NCBI RefSeq assembly: GCF_042477335.2
Contig: NC_091246.1
Span: 252,176,001 to 252,240,000 of the forward strand
Length of the DNA: 64,000 nt
Direction: 5' to 3'
Origin: Ovis canadensis
Lineage: Eukaryota > Chordata > Mammalia > Artiodactyla > Bovidae
Part shown: piece by piece, positions 10,964-21,196 of the stretch
Position numbering within the stretch: the stretch's first letter is position 1
Layout of the letters: every line of letters starts with the position of its first letter
Position numbers and translations under genes: made by a program
The notes under the pieces: generated by a model
Databases searched by the model: none
What the model was told of the DNA's origin: nothing
What the model saw: only the letters and a program-made list of their open reading frames with translations

Positions 10964-11640
10964 AGGAATCACGATTTCTTAGCCGCCACGCAGCGTGTAT
11001 CTGCCAGTCCCACATGCGTCCTGTTAACTGGAGTCAGCTGCCTGAAGGCCAATCGCCTCCACACCAGCAGACGAGCGAGACTGAGTTCCTGGACCCAAGA
11101 AGGTGGGAACCCGACCTTGCATGCTGGTAGCTCCCCGGGGTCCTGGCCCCAAGGAAGGCCCCTTGGCAGGCAGCCAGCAGGCTTGCCCTGACCACACCCC
11201 GCCTTTGCTTCCAGGCCTCCGCAGCGCCGTCCTTCCAGGGCTGTGCCGAGATGCGGGGCGATCACAGGTGAGGACTCTGTCACGAGGCTCAGCTCCAAGG
11301 AGGCCCAAATAAACAGCAGCTGTTCATGTTACTCCTGGGTCTGCAGTGTGTCTGGCACACAACAAACACACCTATTGTTAGGTCTGTGACGTGCACAGCT
11401 CAGGAATCAGGAACGGTTAACACAACTACTGCGGCTGTAAAGGAACAGATGGCCGTGACAGGTGATAAATACCAATGAGCTGTTGGGGTTTTACTGGGTT
11501 TGGCTGGGCTTTCTCCCCCTGACACTCAGAATACTTTCCCCATCACTTCTCTCTTCTTCACAAGGCGGCCTGCTTGCAAATGGGCTCAAAGCGCAAACTT
11601 TTTCCCATTGATCCTGACATCCAAAACCTTTCATGGAGAT
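10964..11640 (+). other. Unique sequence with splice-like signals and an AATAAA, upstream of RNF186
   Basis: On the + strand there is a donor-like 'caagaag/gtggga' (exon side ends 11102), an acceptor-like 'tttgcttccag/gcctcc' (exon side starts 11215), a second donor-like 'atcacag/gtgagg' (ends 11267) and AATAAA at 11308-11313. Together they could mark the end of a short spliced transcript about 1.3 kb upstream of RNF186. No coding sequence is recognised, and the last donor sits only about 40 nt before the AATAAA. I keep this as a candidate only. Confidence 0.25.
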
Positions 11641-11805
11641 CCACTCATGGCAATGTTTTTCAAATCGGGATCCCCGCAATCCGCCTGGGTTAGAATCATG
11701 ATGACGTTTATAAATGGGGCAAATTCTGAGCTTTCCATCTGGACCTTGCTGAATCTCTGGGTCTAGGGCCCTGGAAACTTGTGTTTTGAAAGGTTCCTGG
11801 GAGGA

Positions 11806-12205
11806 CCTCCCTGGTGGTCTAAGAATCTGCCTTCCACTGCAGCAGGCTCAGGTTCAATACCCAGTTGGCCAAGTAAAATCCTACATGTTGTGGGGCAACT
11901 AAACCCAAGCACTGCAACTAGAGAGAAAACCCACACACCGCAGCTAAGACCTGATGCCATTTGGTCACTAACTTGTGTGTCCGACTCTTTTGTGACCTTG
12001 TGGACTGTAGCCCACCAGACTCCTCTGTCCATGGGATTCTCTAGACAAGAATACTGGAGTGGGTTGCCATTTCCTCTCCAGGGGATCTTCCTGACCCAGG
12101 GATCAAACCCACGTCTCCTGCATGACAGGGAGATTCTTTACTGCTGAGCCACCAGGGAAGTCCAAGACCTGACTTAGCCCTAAATAAATGTTTTTTTAAA
12201 AAAGA
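11806..12205 (+). repeat. CHR-type SINE, itself split by Bov-tA
   Basis: Head 'ggacctccctggtggtctaa' and body to 'cagctaagacctga' (11954). The tail 'acttagccctaaataaatgt' resumes at 12173 after the Bov-tA insertion. Confidence 0.85.
11955..12163 (-). repeat. Bov-tA SINE inserted into the CHR SINE
   Basis: Reverse Bov-tA: 'actaacttgtgtgtccgact', 'caagaatactggagtgggtt', ending 'gagccaccagggaagtcc'. Target duplication 'aagacctga' at 11946-11954 and 12164-12172. Confidence 0.92.
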
Positions 12206-12399
12206 GATTCCTGGGATGGGGTGGTGGTGGTGGTGATTCTAATATATCCTGAAGCTCACAAGAGGTAGTCCCGCGGGCAGTCATGACGCACAGGCCCCAA
12301 CAGGAAAATCCTGATTCCCGCACTGGCCCTCCCTGCCCCCATGGCCCTTCTATCAGGCAATTCAAAGTCTCCAGGTGGAGAGTTACTGATTAACCCTAG

Positions 12400-12629
12400 G
12401 TTTCAAGGAAAGAAATAATAATAACTGAAGGGACAACGTGAGCCAAGAAACAAGCTGAGCAGCCCTGGGAGAGTGGTGGCAGACGGCTCAAGACTGGAAG
12501 GAGGAGAAGGAGACTAGAGCCCGCCAGCCTGCGGCCAGACAGCCTTTGGGTCCCAGCAACACCCACCGATTTCTGCCTGTCGATGCCCAGGCCGTGAGCT
12601 GCCACGTCCTGGGGGCTCCGGTGCCCAGA
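12400..12629 (+). promoter_or_regulatory. RNF186: Probable RNF186 proximal promoter and 5'UTR
   Basis: No spliced leader is expected in this family, so the promoter should be immediately upstream. An AT-rich 'aataataataac' lies at about 12414-12425 and could serve as a weak TATA-like element. The exact start site is not determinable from sequence. Confidence 0.35.
12583..12597 (+). promoter_or_regulatory. Short upstream ORF before RNF186
   Basis: ATG CCC AGG CCG TGA, out of frame with and 33 nt before the RNF186 start. If it lies in the transcribed leader, it could damp translation of RNF186. The transcription start is not visible from sequence, so inclusion in the mRNA is inferred. Confidence 0.4.
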
Positions 12630-13310
12630 ATGGCCTGCCCCGAGATCCCGCAGCAGCCCCAGCCGGTCTGCCAAAAAGCCACCCCCTCCGACCCCGCAGG
12701 CTGCGCTGGAGGTCCTGGCGGCCCCACGGAGGGCGACCTGGAGTGCCTGGTGTGCCGGGAGCCCTACAGCGGCATCCGGCCGCCCAAGTTGCTGGGCTGC
12801 CAGCACGCCTTCTGCGCCGTCTGCCTGAAGCTGCTGCTGTGCGTGCAGGGCGACGCCTGGTCCATCCCCTGCCCTCTGTGCCGCAAGGTCACGACCGTCC
12901 CCGGGGGCCTCGTCTGCACCCTGCGCGACCAGGAGAACGTGCTGGCGCGGCTAGCCCGGCCGGGCCTGGAGGTGCCGCTCCGTCCTCAGGGGTTGGCGAA
13001 CCCTGTCGCCCCGCCGGCAGGGCAGCCCAGCGCTGCCGGAGAGGAGGAGCAGGACGCGGTGAGCGCCAACCGCGCGGCGGCCCGGCGCCTGGCCGCGCAC
13101 CTGCTCCTCCTGGTCCTGCTCATCGTCCTCATCCTGCCCTTCATCTACCCCGGCGTCATCCGGTGGGTGCTCAGCTTCCTCGTCACCCTGGCTCTGCTGC
13201 TGGCTCTGCTTTTCTGCTCTCACCCCGGCCAGCAGGGCGGCTGCGGGCCCACCCCCAGGACTCTCTTCTGCAGAGAGCAGAAACCCAGCGAGATCGCCTC
13301 CATCGCCTGA
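12630..13310 (+). CDS. RNF186: RNF186, membrane-anchored RING-type E3 ubiquitin ligase, complete
   Basis: 226 residues in one uninterrupted coding exon; the human protein is 227, and the family gene is single-exon. RNF186 transfers ubiquitin from an E2 to its targets at the ER membrane. It is best known in intestinal epithelium, and human variants associate with ulcerative colitis. A C3HC4 RING is visible: C39, C42, C57, H59, C62, C65, C81, C84. Two hydrophobic segments follow at about 157-178 and 179-197, with the conserved FIYPG-IRWVL block between them, and the C-terminus ends EIASIA. The start at 12630 has an ideal context (A at -3, G at +4) and its MACP opening fits the family. The same frame is open further upstream but has no ATG. 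The coding region is CpG-rich. The acidic linker at 137-143 and the N-terminal 36 residues are the least conserved parts by my recollection of the human protein. Confidence 0.96.
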   Translation: MACPEIPQQPQPVCQKATPSDPAGCAGGPGGPTEGDLECLVCREPYSGIRPPKLLGCQHAFCAVCLKLLLCVQGDAWSIPCPLCRKVTTVPGGLVCTLRDQENVLARLARPGLEVPLRPQGLANPVAPPAGQPSAAGEEEQDAVSANRAAARRLAAHLLLLVLLIVLILPFIYPGVIRWVLSFLVTLALLLALLFCSHPGQQGGCGPTPRTLFCREQKPSEIASIA

Positions 13311-13519
13311 GCGAGCTCTGACTGGGCGGAGTCGGGGGTCCCTTCCGCCTCTGCGGCCCGCTTACCATCACAGTGAACCGAGGAAGCGGTTAGGCAGCGG
13401 GCCGGCTCCCTTGGGAGAGCAAATGCCCGCTGGACTTGCCAGCCAAAGCCAGAACGGCTGTCTTGGGCCAAGAACTGTGCTTTTGGACAAGAGACTTACG
13501 CCTGCCGCGGGTACAGCAT

Positions 13520-13525
13520 AATAAA
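13520..13525 (+). terminator. RNF186: RNF186 poly(A) signal AATAAA
   Basis: Canonical hexamer 210 nt after the stop codon, followed by a T/G-rich stretch ('ctctttggggctgggg'). This gives a compact 3'UTR. Confidence 0.75.
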
Positions 13526-13549
13526 CTCTTTGGGGCTGGGGAAGGAACT

Positions 13550-15132
13550 ACTTGAAAGCGACAAAGGAAGGGGGTCTCCCGTTCCTTTTAGTCCAATGCC
13601 CCTGACTTTTCTTTCTGTACCTGGATGAGAATATTGCAAATATTAATGGTATTGGAAAACAAATAGAACTGGAACTCCTTTTCTTTTTTTTTTTTTTTGC
13701 AATTTCTCTGAGTTTTTCTTTCTTTCTTTCTGTTTGATTTTGTGTGTTTGGGTAGTTTGTTTGTTTCTGCCTGTGACATATCTTCCCTCCTGGGAAGTCA
13801 GAGCCCACAGGAAGTCCTCTCCCTGATGCTGTCTGATGCCCATCTCACCTCTCCAAAGGTCCTGGTGGCTCAGGTCTCCCACTGACCTGCTCCCAGGGAT
13901 GGAGAGGGAGAAGTTGTGCAGAGAAGTGATTCTCCTGCTGTGGCTGGGGGATGCCCACATTTGGCTGGCTGAGTTGGGGAGGAGTAGGGAGGACCCTGGT
14001 GGGTTTGGGAATTGCTCCCAGCAGCTCTACCAGGATTTCTCAGCTCCATGTCATCAGGCCCTAAAACAACAGAGAATCTCAGGGTTACAAGGACTCCCCT
14101 CCAGCGGTGGGTCCAGCTGCCCATCTGAGGCTCTCAGTCCCACACTCTTGAACCAAATCTTCACAGTCGTTGTTTTCTCTCTTATTGCATCCCGATGCCC
14201 AGTTGAGATTTTGTCATAAAAGATAAGAGGCCCCATAAATGCAACGGTCCTCTCCAATAACCCTGTCTTTCCCACCTCGCCCTGGGAGTCACAGTCATCT
14301 GAAAGGCTCTTGCGTCTTCTCTTGACCATTTCTGCTCCATAACAGAGAGGAGACTTCTGCTGGAGGGAATGACCTTCCGGGGCTTCTGGAATCGGGCACC
14401 GGCCAGAGGGACCTGTCAGGGTGCAGGGGGGTGAAAGATGGGAGATGTCGCATGATATCCTTCCAAAGACCCCGTAGTTGAGAGGCAGACTTGAAACCTC
14501 AGAAGGGCTCCTTGAGTCCAATCCGTCATCCTTCCTGGGCCCCCTTTCCTGACAATGGTTGCATGTGTGTCCTTGATCTGGGCCTTCTGGCTCTCTGAGC
14601 TTCATTTCCCCCAAAATGAGCTAGTAGGACTGGATTAGTCCTAAGTTTCCTGAAACCCAGAAGCTGAGGGCACTGCTGGGCTCCCGGACAATGAGCAAGG
14701 GTCACAGCCCCTCTGGAGTCATATACAGAAAAGTCAGGGTATAAGTCTGTATGCAATTAGCTCTTGCGATCTGCAAACAAAATCTTCCTTTTTTCTTATA
14801 AGGTGCTTTCAGGGCAACTCTGTGACGCCCTCGCTATTGGCTTTGTTAACTCCAGGTACTGGGAGGGGGCATGAGTGAGGGTGTGTGGGTGTCCCCATCC
14901 CTTTAAGCCAAGGCCAAGTGGGCCTGGAGAACACCTTGTTTCCCCAGGATGAATAAATGACAAGAATTGTTTGGCATTTCCAGAACTGGCCTGGGGCATG
15001 TACAGTTTGGGAGGGTAGCCAGTAGGTTAGGGAAAGGACGTTCTTTCCTCATTCACCTCTACTCCCATTCCACCTTGATCTTGGACCCTCCACCAAGGTT
15101 TCCATCGCTAATAACAACACCATTTCTACCAA
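13550..15132. other. Intergenic stretch downstream of RNF186
   Basis: No gene is recognised. It includes a T-rich and (CTTT)n tract at 13681-13730. Frames up to 186 codons on the minus strand (14054-14614) have no protein-like features. Confidence 0.5.
13681..13730. repeat. Poly-T and (CTTT)n simple repeat
   Basis: A T-run at about 13684-13697 and four 'cttt' units at 13716-13730. Confidence 0.8.
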
Positions 15133-15365
15133 AGCAATGGTGGACTCATGCTTACTGAGTGCTTACCATGTGCCAGGTACTACATTAACTACGCTGTGTC
15201 CATTATCTAGTTGAATCTTCATGACAACTTTATGAAGAAGAGATCACCATGCCGGAGAGAAGACTGAGGATCAGAGAGCAATTCATCTGCCTAAGGTTGC
15301 TCAGCCAGCCACTGCCAGAGCTCCCTAGGAAATTAACCCAGGCTTCTTTCTGCTCCAGTATCCTG
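15133..15365 (-). repeat. MIR
   Basis: Near-complete reverse MIR: 'actgagtgcttaccatgtgc', 'caggtactacattaactacg', 'ttatgaagaagagatcacca', 'cctaaggttgctcagccagc'. Confidence 0.8.
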
Positions 15366-15937
15366 CCTCCTTTGCATACAGTTCCAAAGCAACCAGGAAG
15401 CTGGTCACTGCTAGTGGGCTTGTGGGCAGAATAGGAAACTAACCTCTGGAGCCTTCAGAGAGGCCAGAGAATTCTAGCATCTATTATCTATGCTAAAGAG
15501 AAAGAACAGAAAATGATAAAATGGGCTGGCCTTCCCTACTCTTGCTGCCCAGTGCCAGCCTCCCCTGAAGGGAGCCGTGCTGGCACACAGACCCCACCAG
15601 TGTGTCCTCTGTCCTGACATTTCTGCCCCTTCGTCCTGAAGCCCCCCTGGTCCTTGAGTACCTTTCTGCTCCTGGCAGTGTGAGGAGAGAGAGCACGAGA
15701 AGCTAATGTCAGCCCAGCCTGCCCTGGAGAGAAAGAGAGGAGACAGGCGGTGGGTGCTGCCAAAGGATGTGGGTGGGAGAAGCCAGAGAGGCGGGCCGGC
15801 GCCCAAAGCCAGGCTCAGACCCAGGGTGTGGCCAGCCAGACTCACAGAACTTTTCTGAGCCGTGCTTTGCTATAAAGTAGGGAAGGGTGCCACCCACCTG
15901 CCAGGGGCTCCTTGGGCACTTAAAGTGCTGCTGGATG
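15366..15937. other. Intergenic stretch, no gene recognised
   Basis: GC-moderate unique sequence. A 123-codon minus-strand frame has no known motif. Confidence 0.45.
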
Positions 15938-16105
15938 GACTTCCGCGGTGGCCTGGCGGTCTGCATTCCCAGTGCCAGGGGCCTGGGTTCACTCCCTGGT
16001 CAGGGAGCTAATACCCACATGCCACGAATAAGAGTTCGCATGTCTCAACTAAGATCTGGTGCAGCTAAATAAATAAATATACACTAAAAAAAAAAACAAA
16101 CAAAC
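15938..16105 (+). repeat. CHR-type SINE
   Basis: 'gacttccgcggtggcctggc', 'gtcagggagctaatacccac', 'ctaaataaataaatatacac' and an A-rich tail. Confidence 0.85.
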
Positions 16106-16109
16106 AAAA

Positions 16110-16230
16110 AAAAAGCTTGTGATGGCCTGGATGGGAGGGAAGCTTGGGGGAGAATGGATACACATATATGTATGGCTGAATTACCTTTGCTGTTCACCTG
16201 AAGCTATCACAACATTGTAGTTTGTTTTTT
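16110..16230 (+). mobile_element. L1 3'-end fragment
   Basis: Terminal L1 3'UTR type: 'gggggagaatggatacacat', 'atatgtatggctgaattacc', 'aagctatcacaacattgtag', then a T-rich end. Confidence 0.6.
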
Positions 16231-16800
16231 TTTTTTAATGCTACTGAATGAGAATCCCATGTCCCAACAGGCTGGCTTTCTCATCAATCATTGAGCTCCT
16301 TGGGTTCCATGGGGCCTGTTCAGTGTGACAGAGAGCAGGGGCCCAGCTTTGGTAATGGGGTGGAGAAGCCCGTCCAGGGTAGGAGCATCGTCCAAAACAG
16401 GCCAATCTGGTGGCCAGCTTTATGCTTAGGTCCTCAGGATGGACAGGAATTGCAGGGAGAGGCCAAATTCCACCCCCTTCAGCCCCATCTCCCTATTCTG
16501 TGGCCTTAAAGTCAGACATAACCTGGCTTGAATTCTAGCTTTCTCACGCAGAAGTCACTGCACCTCGCTGCATCTGATTCCTTACCCACGAAACAGGTTT
16601 CACAGAGTTGTCTGGAAATTAGTTAAAAAAAAAAAATCCATGGTTGAGCATTTAGGACTGTAAGGAAGTAAAGAAGAAAGAGGGAAGACGAGGAGAAATG
16701 GATTGAGTTCTAGAAAGCCCTAACAGGAATGATGAGTACAGACTCTCTTTATTTTATTCAATCTTATTAATAAGGACATGGATTAAAACCTGGACACTAG
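16231..16800. other. Intergenic stretch with a MIR at 16505-16625 (+)
   Basis: 'tctagctttctcacgcagaa' and 'cttacccacgaaacaggttt' fit a degenerate MIR. The rest is unassigned. Confidence 0.45.
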
Positions 16801-16948
16801 AGGCCTCCCTGATGGTGCAGTGGCTGAGACTCCTCACTCCCAGTGCAGGGAACCTGCGTTCAACCCCTGGTCAAAGAACTGGATCCCACGTGCTGCAACC
16901 GAGACCTGGCTGCTATATAAAATAAATAAATATTTTTTTTAAAAAAAC
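16801..16948 (+). repeat. CHR-type SINE
   Basis: 'ggcctccctgatggtgcagt', 'cagtgcagggaacctgcgtt', 'aaataaataaatatttt' tail. Confidence 0.82.
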
Positions 16949-17029
16949 AGACACTAGAATTTACCTCCTCCATTAACAAGCCTCAATATGAGCAATGTCT
17001 TGAGTAATATAAGAAAACAATCACCCCTA

Positions 17030-17660
17030 GTATGGTCTGTATGCACTGAGTGAAGTGTATTACATATGATATCGCATCTGCTATAAGGTTCGCTCCAGTT
17101 CAGGCGCTCAGCCATCTCCAGTTCTCTGTGACCCCATGGACTGCAGCACGCCAGGCCTCCCTGTCCATCACCAACTCCCGGAGTGTACTCAAACTCATGT
17201 CCGTTGAGTCGGTGATGCCATCCAACCATCTCATCCTCTGTCATCCCCTTCTCCTCCTGCCCTCAATCTTTCCCAGCATCAGGGTCTCTTCCAATGAGTT
17301 GGCTCTTTTCATCAGGTGGCCAAAGTATTGAAGCCTTAGCTTCAGCATCAGTCCTTCCAATGAATATTCAGGACTGATTTCTTTTATGATTGATTGATTT
17401 GATCTCCTTGCACTCCAAGGGACTCTCAAGCGTCTTCTCCAGCACCACAGTTCAAAAGCATCAGTTCTTCAGCGCTCTGCTATAAGGCAGGTGCTATTAT
17501 TAATTAACTCCAAATTACCAATAGGGATGCTGAGGCCCAGAGAGAGGTTGAGTAACTTGCTCAAGATCGCACAGTAAGGTGGCGGTGGAGCCAAGGCCAG
17601 GAAGCAGAAGTCCAGGTCCAGAGTTTAGACTTTGAGTCACTTTACTGTATTGGATGAAAC
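17030..17660 (-). repeat. MIR split by a BovB tail
   Basis: The left piece ends 'gatatcgcatctgctataagg'. The right piece (from 17476) resumes 'ctataaggcaggtgctatta' and 'cagagagaggttgagtaact', the usual MIR order in reverse. Confidence 0.6.
17089..17475 (-). mobile_element. BovB 3'-end fragment
   Basis: Reverse BovB tail from 'gttcaggcgctcagccatct' to 'cagttcttcagcgc'. A perfect 12-bp target duplication 'tctgctataagg' flanks it at 17077-17088 and 17476-17487. Confidence 0.93.
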
Positions 17661-18261
17661 ACTCCTGGGCACGTTGTAAGCACAACAAGGTATGTGAGCC
17701 CATGGCCTGAAGGGTGAAAAATTAAGAAGAGGCGGCATTCCCCCTTCGGCTGGGGTACTCAGGGGTGCCAGGGCTAGAAGCTTGTGGAAGGTCGCCTGTT
17801 CCATTACCTACAGCTGGGTTCCCGTCTCAGCCTACAGCACCGTTCATCACTGGAAGCTCTCTCAGATGACTGAAGGGAGCGTTGTGGTCTTTGCTGGAAC
17901 AATGAATTCTTTGTGGCAATGGAAATTATTTCCAGGAATGAAGGACCTTCCTGCAGTCTCTCAGGCTATGGGGAGAACATGGAGCACATTCAAAGAAAAG
18001 TTAGATCTGAGCTCTTGAATCTGCCTGGAGCTGTTCACACGAACTTTATATTCTTGCCTGAGGACCTTGAAGTCACTTTCTTAAAGGAGACTATTTCTTG
18101 AGTCAGTAGGGAACTCTCTGAGAATTCAGGACACCATGAAATCTAAGACCTGTCGGTGCACTTACACCACAAATATTTATTGAAGGTCTGCTCTGTGCCA
18201 GGTACTGAACAAGATATTTAATCTTATTTGATAAGGAACTTTGATGGAAAAGAGAAACTAA
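17661..18261. other. Intergenic stretch with a MIR at 18135-18235 (-)
   Basis: 'aatatttattgaaggtctgc' and 'tctgtgccaggtactgaaca' mark a reverse MIR or L2-type end. The rest is not recognised. Confidence 0.45.
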
Positions 18262-18850
18262 TGGGTACAAAGTTGAATTGTGTCTCCCTTCCCCCCAAAC
18301 TATCTGTTGAAGCCCGAATCTCTACTACTTCAGAACGTGAACTTATTTATTTTTTGCTTTTTTAATAACTTAAGTTTTATTGGAGTATAGTTGCTTTACA
18401 ACGCTGTATTAGTTTCTACTATAGCAAAACAAATCAGATATATATATATATCGCCTCTGGTTTGGACTTCCTTTCCATTCAGGAGCATGTGACCTTATTT
18501 GGAAATAGATTTTTACAGATATAATCAAATTAAAATGAGGTGGTCATCAGCATGGGTCCTAATCCAATATGACTGGTGTCCCTATAAAAATGGGGAAACT
18601 GGTCATGGAGACAGACACACTCAGAAGACAACATGATGACTCATCAGAAGGTCAGCCAGTGAAGGGGAAGGCAGAAAAGGGTCATGTTTCTACAAGCCAA
18701 GGAATGCGAAAGACGGCCAGGAAGTGACCAGAAGCTCGGAGAGAGGCCTGGAATAAACTTGCTCCCGGGGCTTTCAGCGGGAACCAGCCTTGCTGAGCTC
18801 TTGATCCTGGACTCGTAGCCTCCAGAATGGTATGAGACAGGAAGTTTCTA
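18262..18850 (+). mobile_element. MLT1-type LTR (ERVL-MaLR), split by an L1 fragment
   Basis: Characteristic order: 'gttgaattgtgtctcccttc', 'gtgaccttatttggaaatag', 'aatccaatatgactggtgtc', 'tacaagccaaggaatgcgaa', 'tcgtagcctccagaatggta'. This is an old mammal-wide LTR. Confidence 0.75.
18341..18480 (-). mobile_element. L1 3'-end fragment inside the MLT1-type LTR
   Basis: 'ttattggagtatagttgctt', 'gctgtattagtttctactat'. The host motif 'tgaacttattt' / 'tgaccttattt' is repeated at both edges. Confidence 0.75.
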
Positions 18851-18854
18851 GTAC

Positions 18855-19576
18855 TGTAACAGGGAAGAACGGAATCTGATTCCAGGTCAGATGCGCTTCT
18901 TCACCCTTTGCTTTCTGTTGCTCCTGTCTCTGCAGCCACTACAAGCGTGCACTCTCTAGCCATGAGCATACATGGCAGCCTGCCTCCGGAACCCTGCCCC
19001 TCTGCCTGAATGTTCAAGTGCCTTTGTTCAGCTCGCCAGGAAACACCCCGACCTTGCCCATCTGGGACTGGCCGCAGGAAAGGAGAAATTAGTACATCCC
19101 CTTCCTGAGGCTGGCCAAATCAGGAGATATTTTGCAAGACTCACGGCCTTTTGGGGCTTCCCTGGTGGTTCAGTTGGTCAAGAATCCAGCTGCAGTGAAG
19201 GAAACTGCCTTCCGTGCAGGAGACCAGGGTTTGCTCTCTGGGTCGGGAAGGTCCCCTGGAGAAGGAAATGGCAACCCACTCCAGTATTCTTCCCTGGAGA
19301 TCCCCATGGACAGAGGAGCCTGGCGGGCTGCAGTCCATGGTAGCAACTGGAATACCACCACTGTGGCCCTTACACTTTACTTCCTCACTCCGCCTCCCTC
19401 TTGTTCTAGAAAGGAAACTAGCATCCAGGCCCCAGTAAGACGGTACCTTAAGACTCTAGTGAGCCATCTTCTTGGGCACTGGCTTCCCGAATAAAGCTGC
19501 TCTTCTTGCCTCAACACTTCATCTCCTGATTTATTGGCCTGTCGTGGAGGGAGCTGACCAGACTTGGACCCAGTGT
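18855..19576 (+). mobile_element. Solo LTR of an endogenous retrovirus, copy 2 of 3
   Basis: Same family as 1090-1712: starts 'tgtaacagggaagaac', has 'tttgttcagctcgccaggaa', a poly(A) signal at 19490-19495, then 'ttattggcctgtcgtgg' and 'gagctgaccagacttgg'. A Bov-tA SINE interrupts it. The right edge runs into another Bov-tA, so its target duplication is unclear. No retroviral genes lie next to it. Confidence 0.72.
19155..19350 (+). repeat. Bov-tA SINE inside LTR copy 2
   Basis: 'ggcttccctggtggttcagt', 'gagaaggaaatggcaaccca', 'gcgggctgcagtccatggta'. The short 3' end lacks the usual 'gactgagcgac' part. Confidence 0.9.
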
Positions 19577-19577
19577 G

Positions 19578-19784
19578 CGGGGCTGTGCTTAGTCCCTCAG
19601 TCGCGCCCAACTGTTTGTGACCCTGCGGACTGTAGCCCGCCAGGCTCCTCTGTCCATGGGATTCTCCAGGCAAGAATACTTTAGTGGGTTGCCATGACCT
19701 CCTCCAGGGGAGCTTCCCAACCCAGGGATCAAACCCAGGTCTCATGCGTTGCAGGCGGATTCTTTACCGTCTGAGCCACAAGTG
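19578..19784 (-). repeat. Bov-tA SINE
   Basis: Reverse Bov-tA: 'gtgcttagtccctcagtcgc', 'gggattctccaggcaagaat', ending 'ctttaccgtctgagccacaa'. Confidence 0.9.
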
Positions 19785-19879
19785 TTGTTTAAGGAACAAG
19801 GGATTGTGGCTCCTCGGTACAGCAGCCCTAGGAGCCGATACAGCATCTATTCTGTGCCTGGGCTTGCACCAGACCTTGA

Positions 19880-20290
19880 AGCTGGGCTGCTTCAAGTTCA
19901 GCAAAGTAACTTGCCCAGAGTCTTGTAGCAACACACACGGAAATGTCAGGCTCAAAATCAAGTCTGATTGATAACCAAAGACTAAGTTCTCACTCCCATT
20001 TCGTGCATGGCAAATTGAGGCTTGGAAAATCCCTGTGATTTCCCTCCCAAACAGAGCCCAATATGTCAGAGATGAAGTTGTAATCAGAGCCCACAGTTCC
20101 TAAATTATCCTTAATGTTAGAAACGACCATATGGGAACTACTGAATAATTATCCCCATTTCACAGGTTAAAGAGTTAAAACCCAAGTCCTTAAGATGCCT
20201 GACCAACCTTAAGGTCACAAGTGAGTGAGTGAGGCGCCGGAAGTTGAACCTACAGTTTGACTCTAAAGCTACAGTTTTCACTGCCTCACA
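19880..20290 (-). repeat. MIR-derived sequence, two or three degenerate copies
   Basis: 'aagtaacttgcccagagtct' (19905), 'atggcaaattgaggcttgga' (20007) and 'atccccatttcacaggttaa' (20151) each match the reverse MIR core. Confidence 0.55.
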
Positions 20291-20919
20291 GTTTCTTAGC
20301 AGCCTGTCTGCATGGACAAGCAGGAAAGCCTGTATTTCAAGATGCTTGAGGGACTCACCATCAAAGCCTCTTTGCTCAAAGAGGACAGGACTGTCTGTCT
20401 TGCTTCCTCTGACTTTGTTACATTCAACGGCCCCTCCTGTGGATCCCCCATCTCTCTTGCTGGGGAAACTGCTCTGTGGTTAACCTCAGCCAAGGAAGAA
20501 TCTCACCAGCAACCACTACACCAGTTGGGGTGCTTGGTCCTTCCTCCACGTACCTCCCACTTCAGCTGAAGCAGTCACACGGTACAGATCATATGATCCT
20601 TTCCAGAACTGCAGTCTGGAGTCGGTGATGAAGGAGAGATGAGTGTTTAAAGTGGTAGGTAGCAATGAAGCAGACGGTCCCCATAACTCTGACCCTTCAG
20701 CCACTAGTTGCTTCAGTGAGCTCTGTTTCCTTCCCTACAATTTTTTTTTTTCCTTTAGATGGCCAGAGTCAGTTTCTGTTGCTTGCAACCAAAGTTCATG
20801 ACCTAATACAGGAGCCTAATACAGGCTCCTGGTTGCCGAAAAATCCCACCATGAACTTCAGCCCCTCCAAAACCTGGAAAAGGAGGCAATGCCACAGGCC
20901 ATACATATATATGTATGTG
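20291..20919. other. Intergenic stretch, no gene recognised
   Basis: Contains a T-run at 20740-20752 and a small (AT)n patch at 20902-20912. A tandem echo 'ctaatacaggagc' / 'ctaatacaggctc' lies at 20802-20828. Confidence 0.45.
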
Positions 20920-21196
20920 TGTATAATTTTTTTTTTGGCTGCACTAGGTCGTCGCTGATGCATGCAGATTCTCTCTAGCTGGAATGAGTGGGGACTACTC
21001 TCTAGCTGTGGGGCGTGGGCTCCTCGTTACAGTGGCTGCTCTTGTTGCAGAGCATGAGCTGTGGGCAGACTCGCTAGCGGTGGCACACAGCCTTCGTTGT
21101 TCCGCCACATGTGGGATCTTCCCAGACCAGAGATCAAACCCATGTCCCCTGCATTAGCAGGTGGATTATTAACCACTGGACTGCCAGGGACGCCCA
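20920..21196 (-). repeat. CHR-type SINE, long form
   Basis: T-rich start, 'ggctgcactaggtcgtcgct', 'ccacatgtgggatcttccca', 'ttattaaccactggactgcc'. Confidence 0.8.

Larger units (their letters stand above)
11645..12262. mobile_element. MER5A-like DNA transposon fragment, host of two nested SINEs
   Basis: Left part 11645-11803 has 'gttagaatcatgatgacg', 'ctgaatctctgggtctaggg' and 'tgtgttttgaaaggttcctg'. The right part resumes at about 12206 with 'gattcctgggatggggtggt', 'gattctaatatatcctgaag'. The order matches a MER5A element interrupted by a SINE, with 'ttcctggga' duplicated at the junctions. Confidence 0.6.

Noticed and set aside
12546-12629. N-terminal extension of RNF186 by 28 codons
   Set aside because: The frame is open but has no ATG before 12630; the family start matches 12630.
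12743-13321. 192-codon + strand frame overlapping RNF186, and antisense frames at 12396-12806 and 12951-13223
   Set aside because: GC-rich shadow frames with Pro/Ala/Gly/Arg-heavy composition and no known features.
13870-14614. Overlapping frames of 84-186 codons downstream of RNF186
   Set aside because: No protein family features; competing frames on both strands over unique intergenic sequence.
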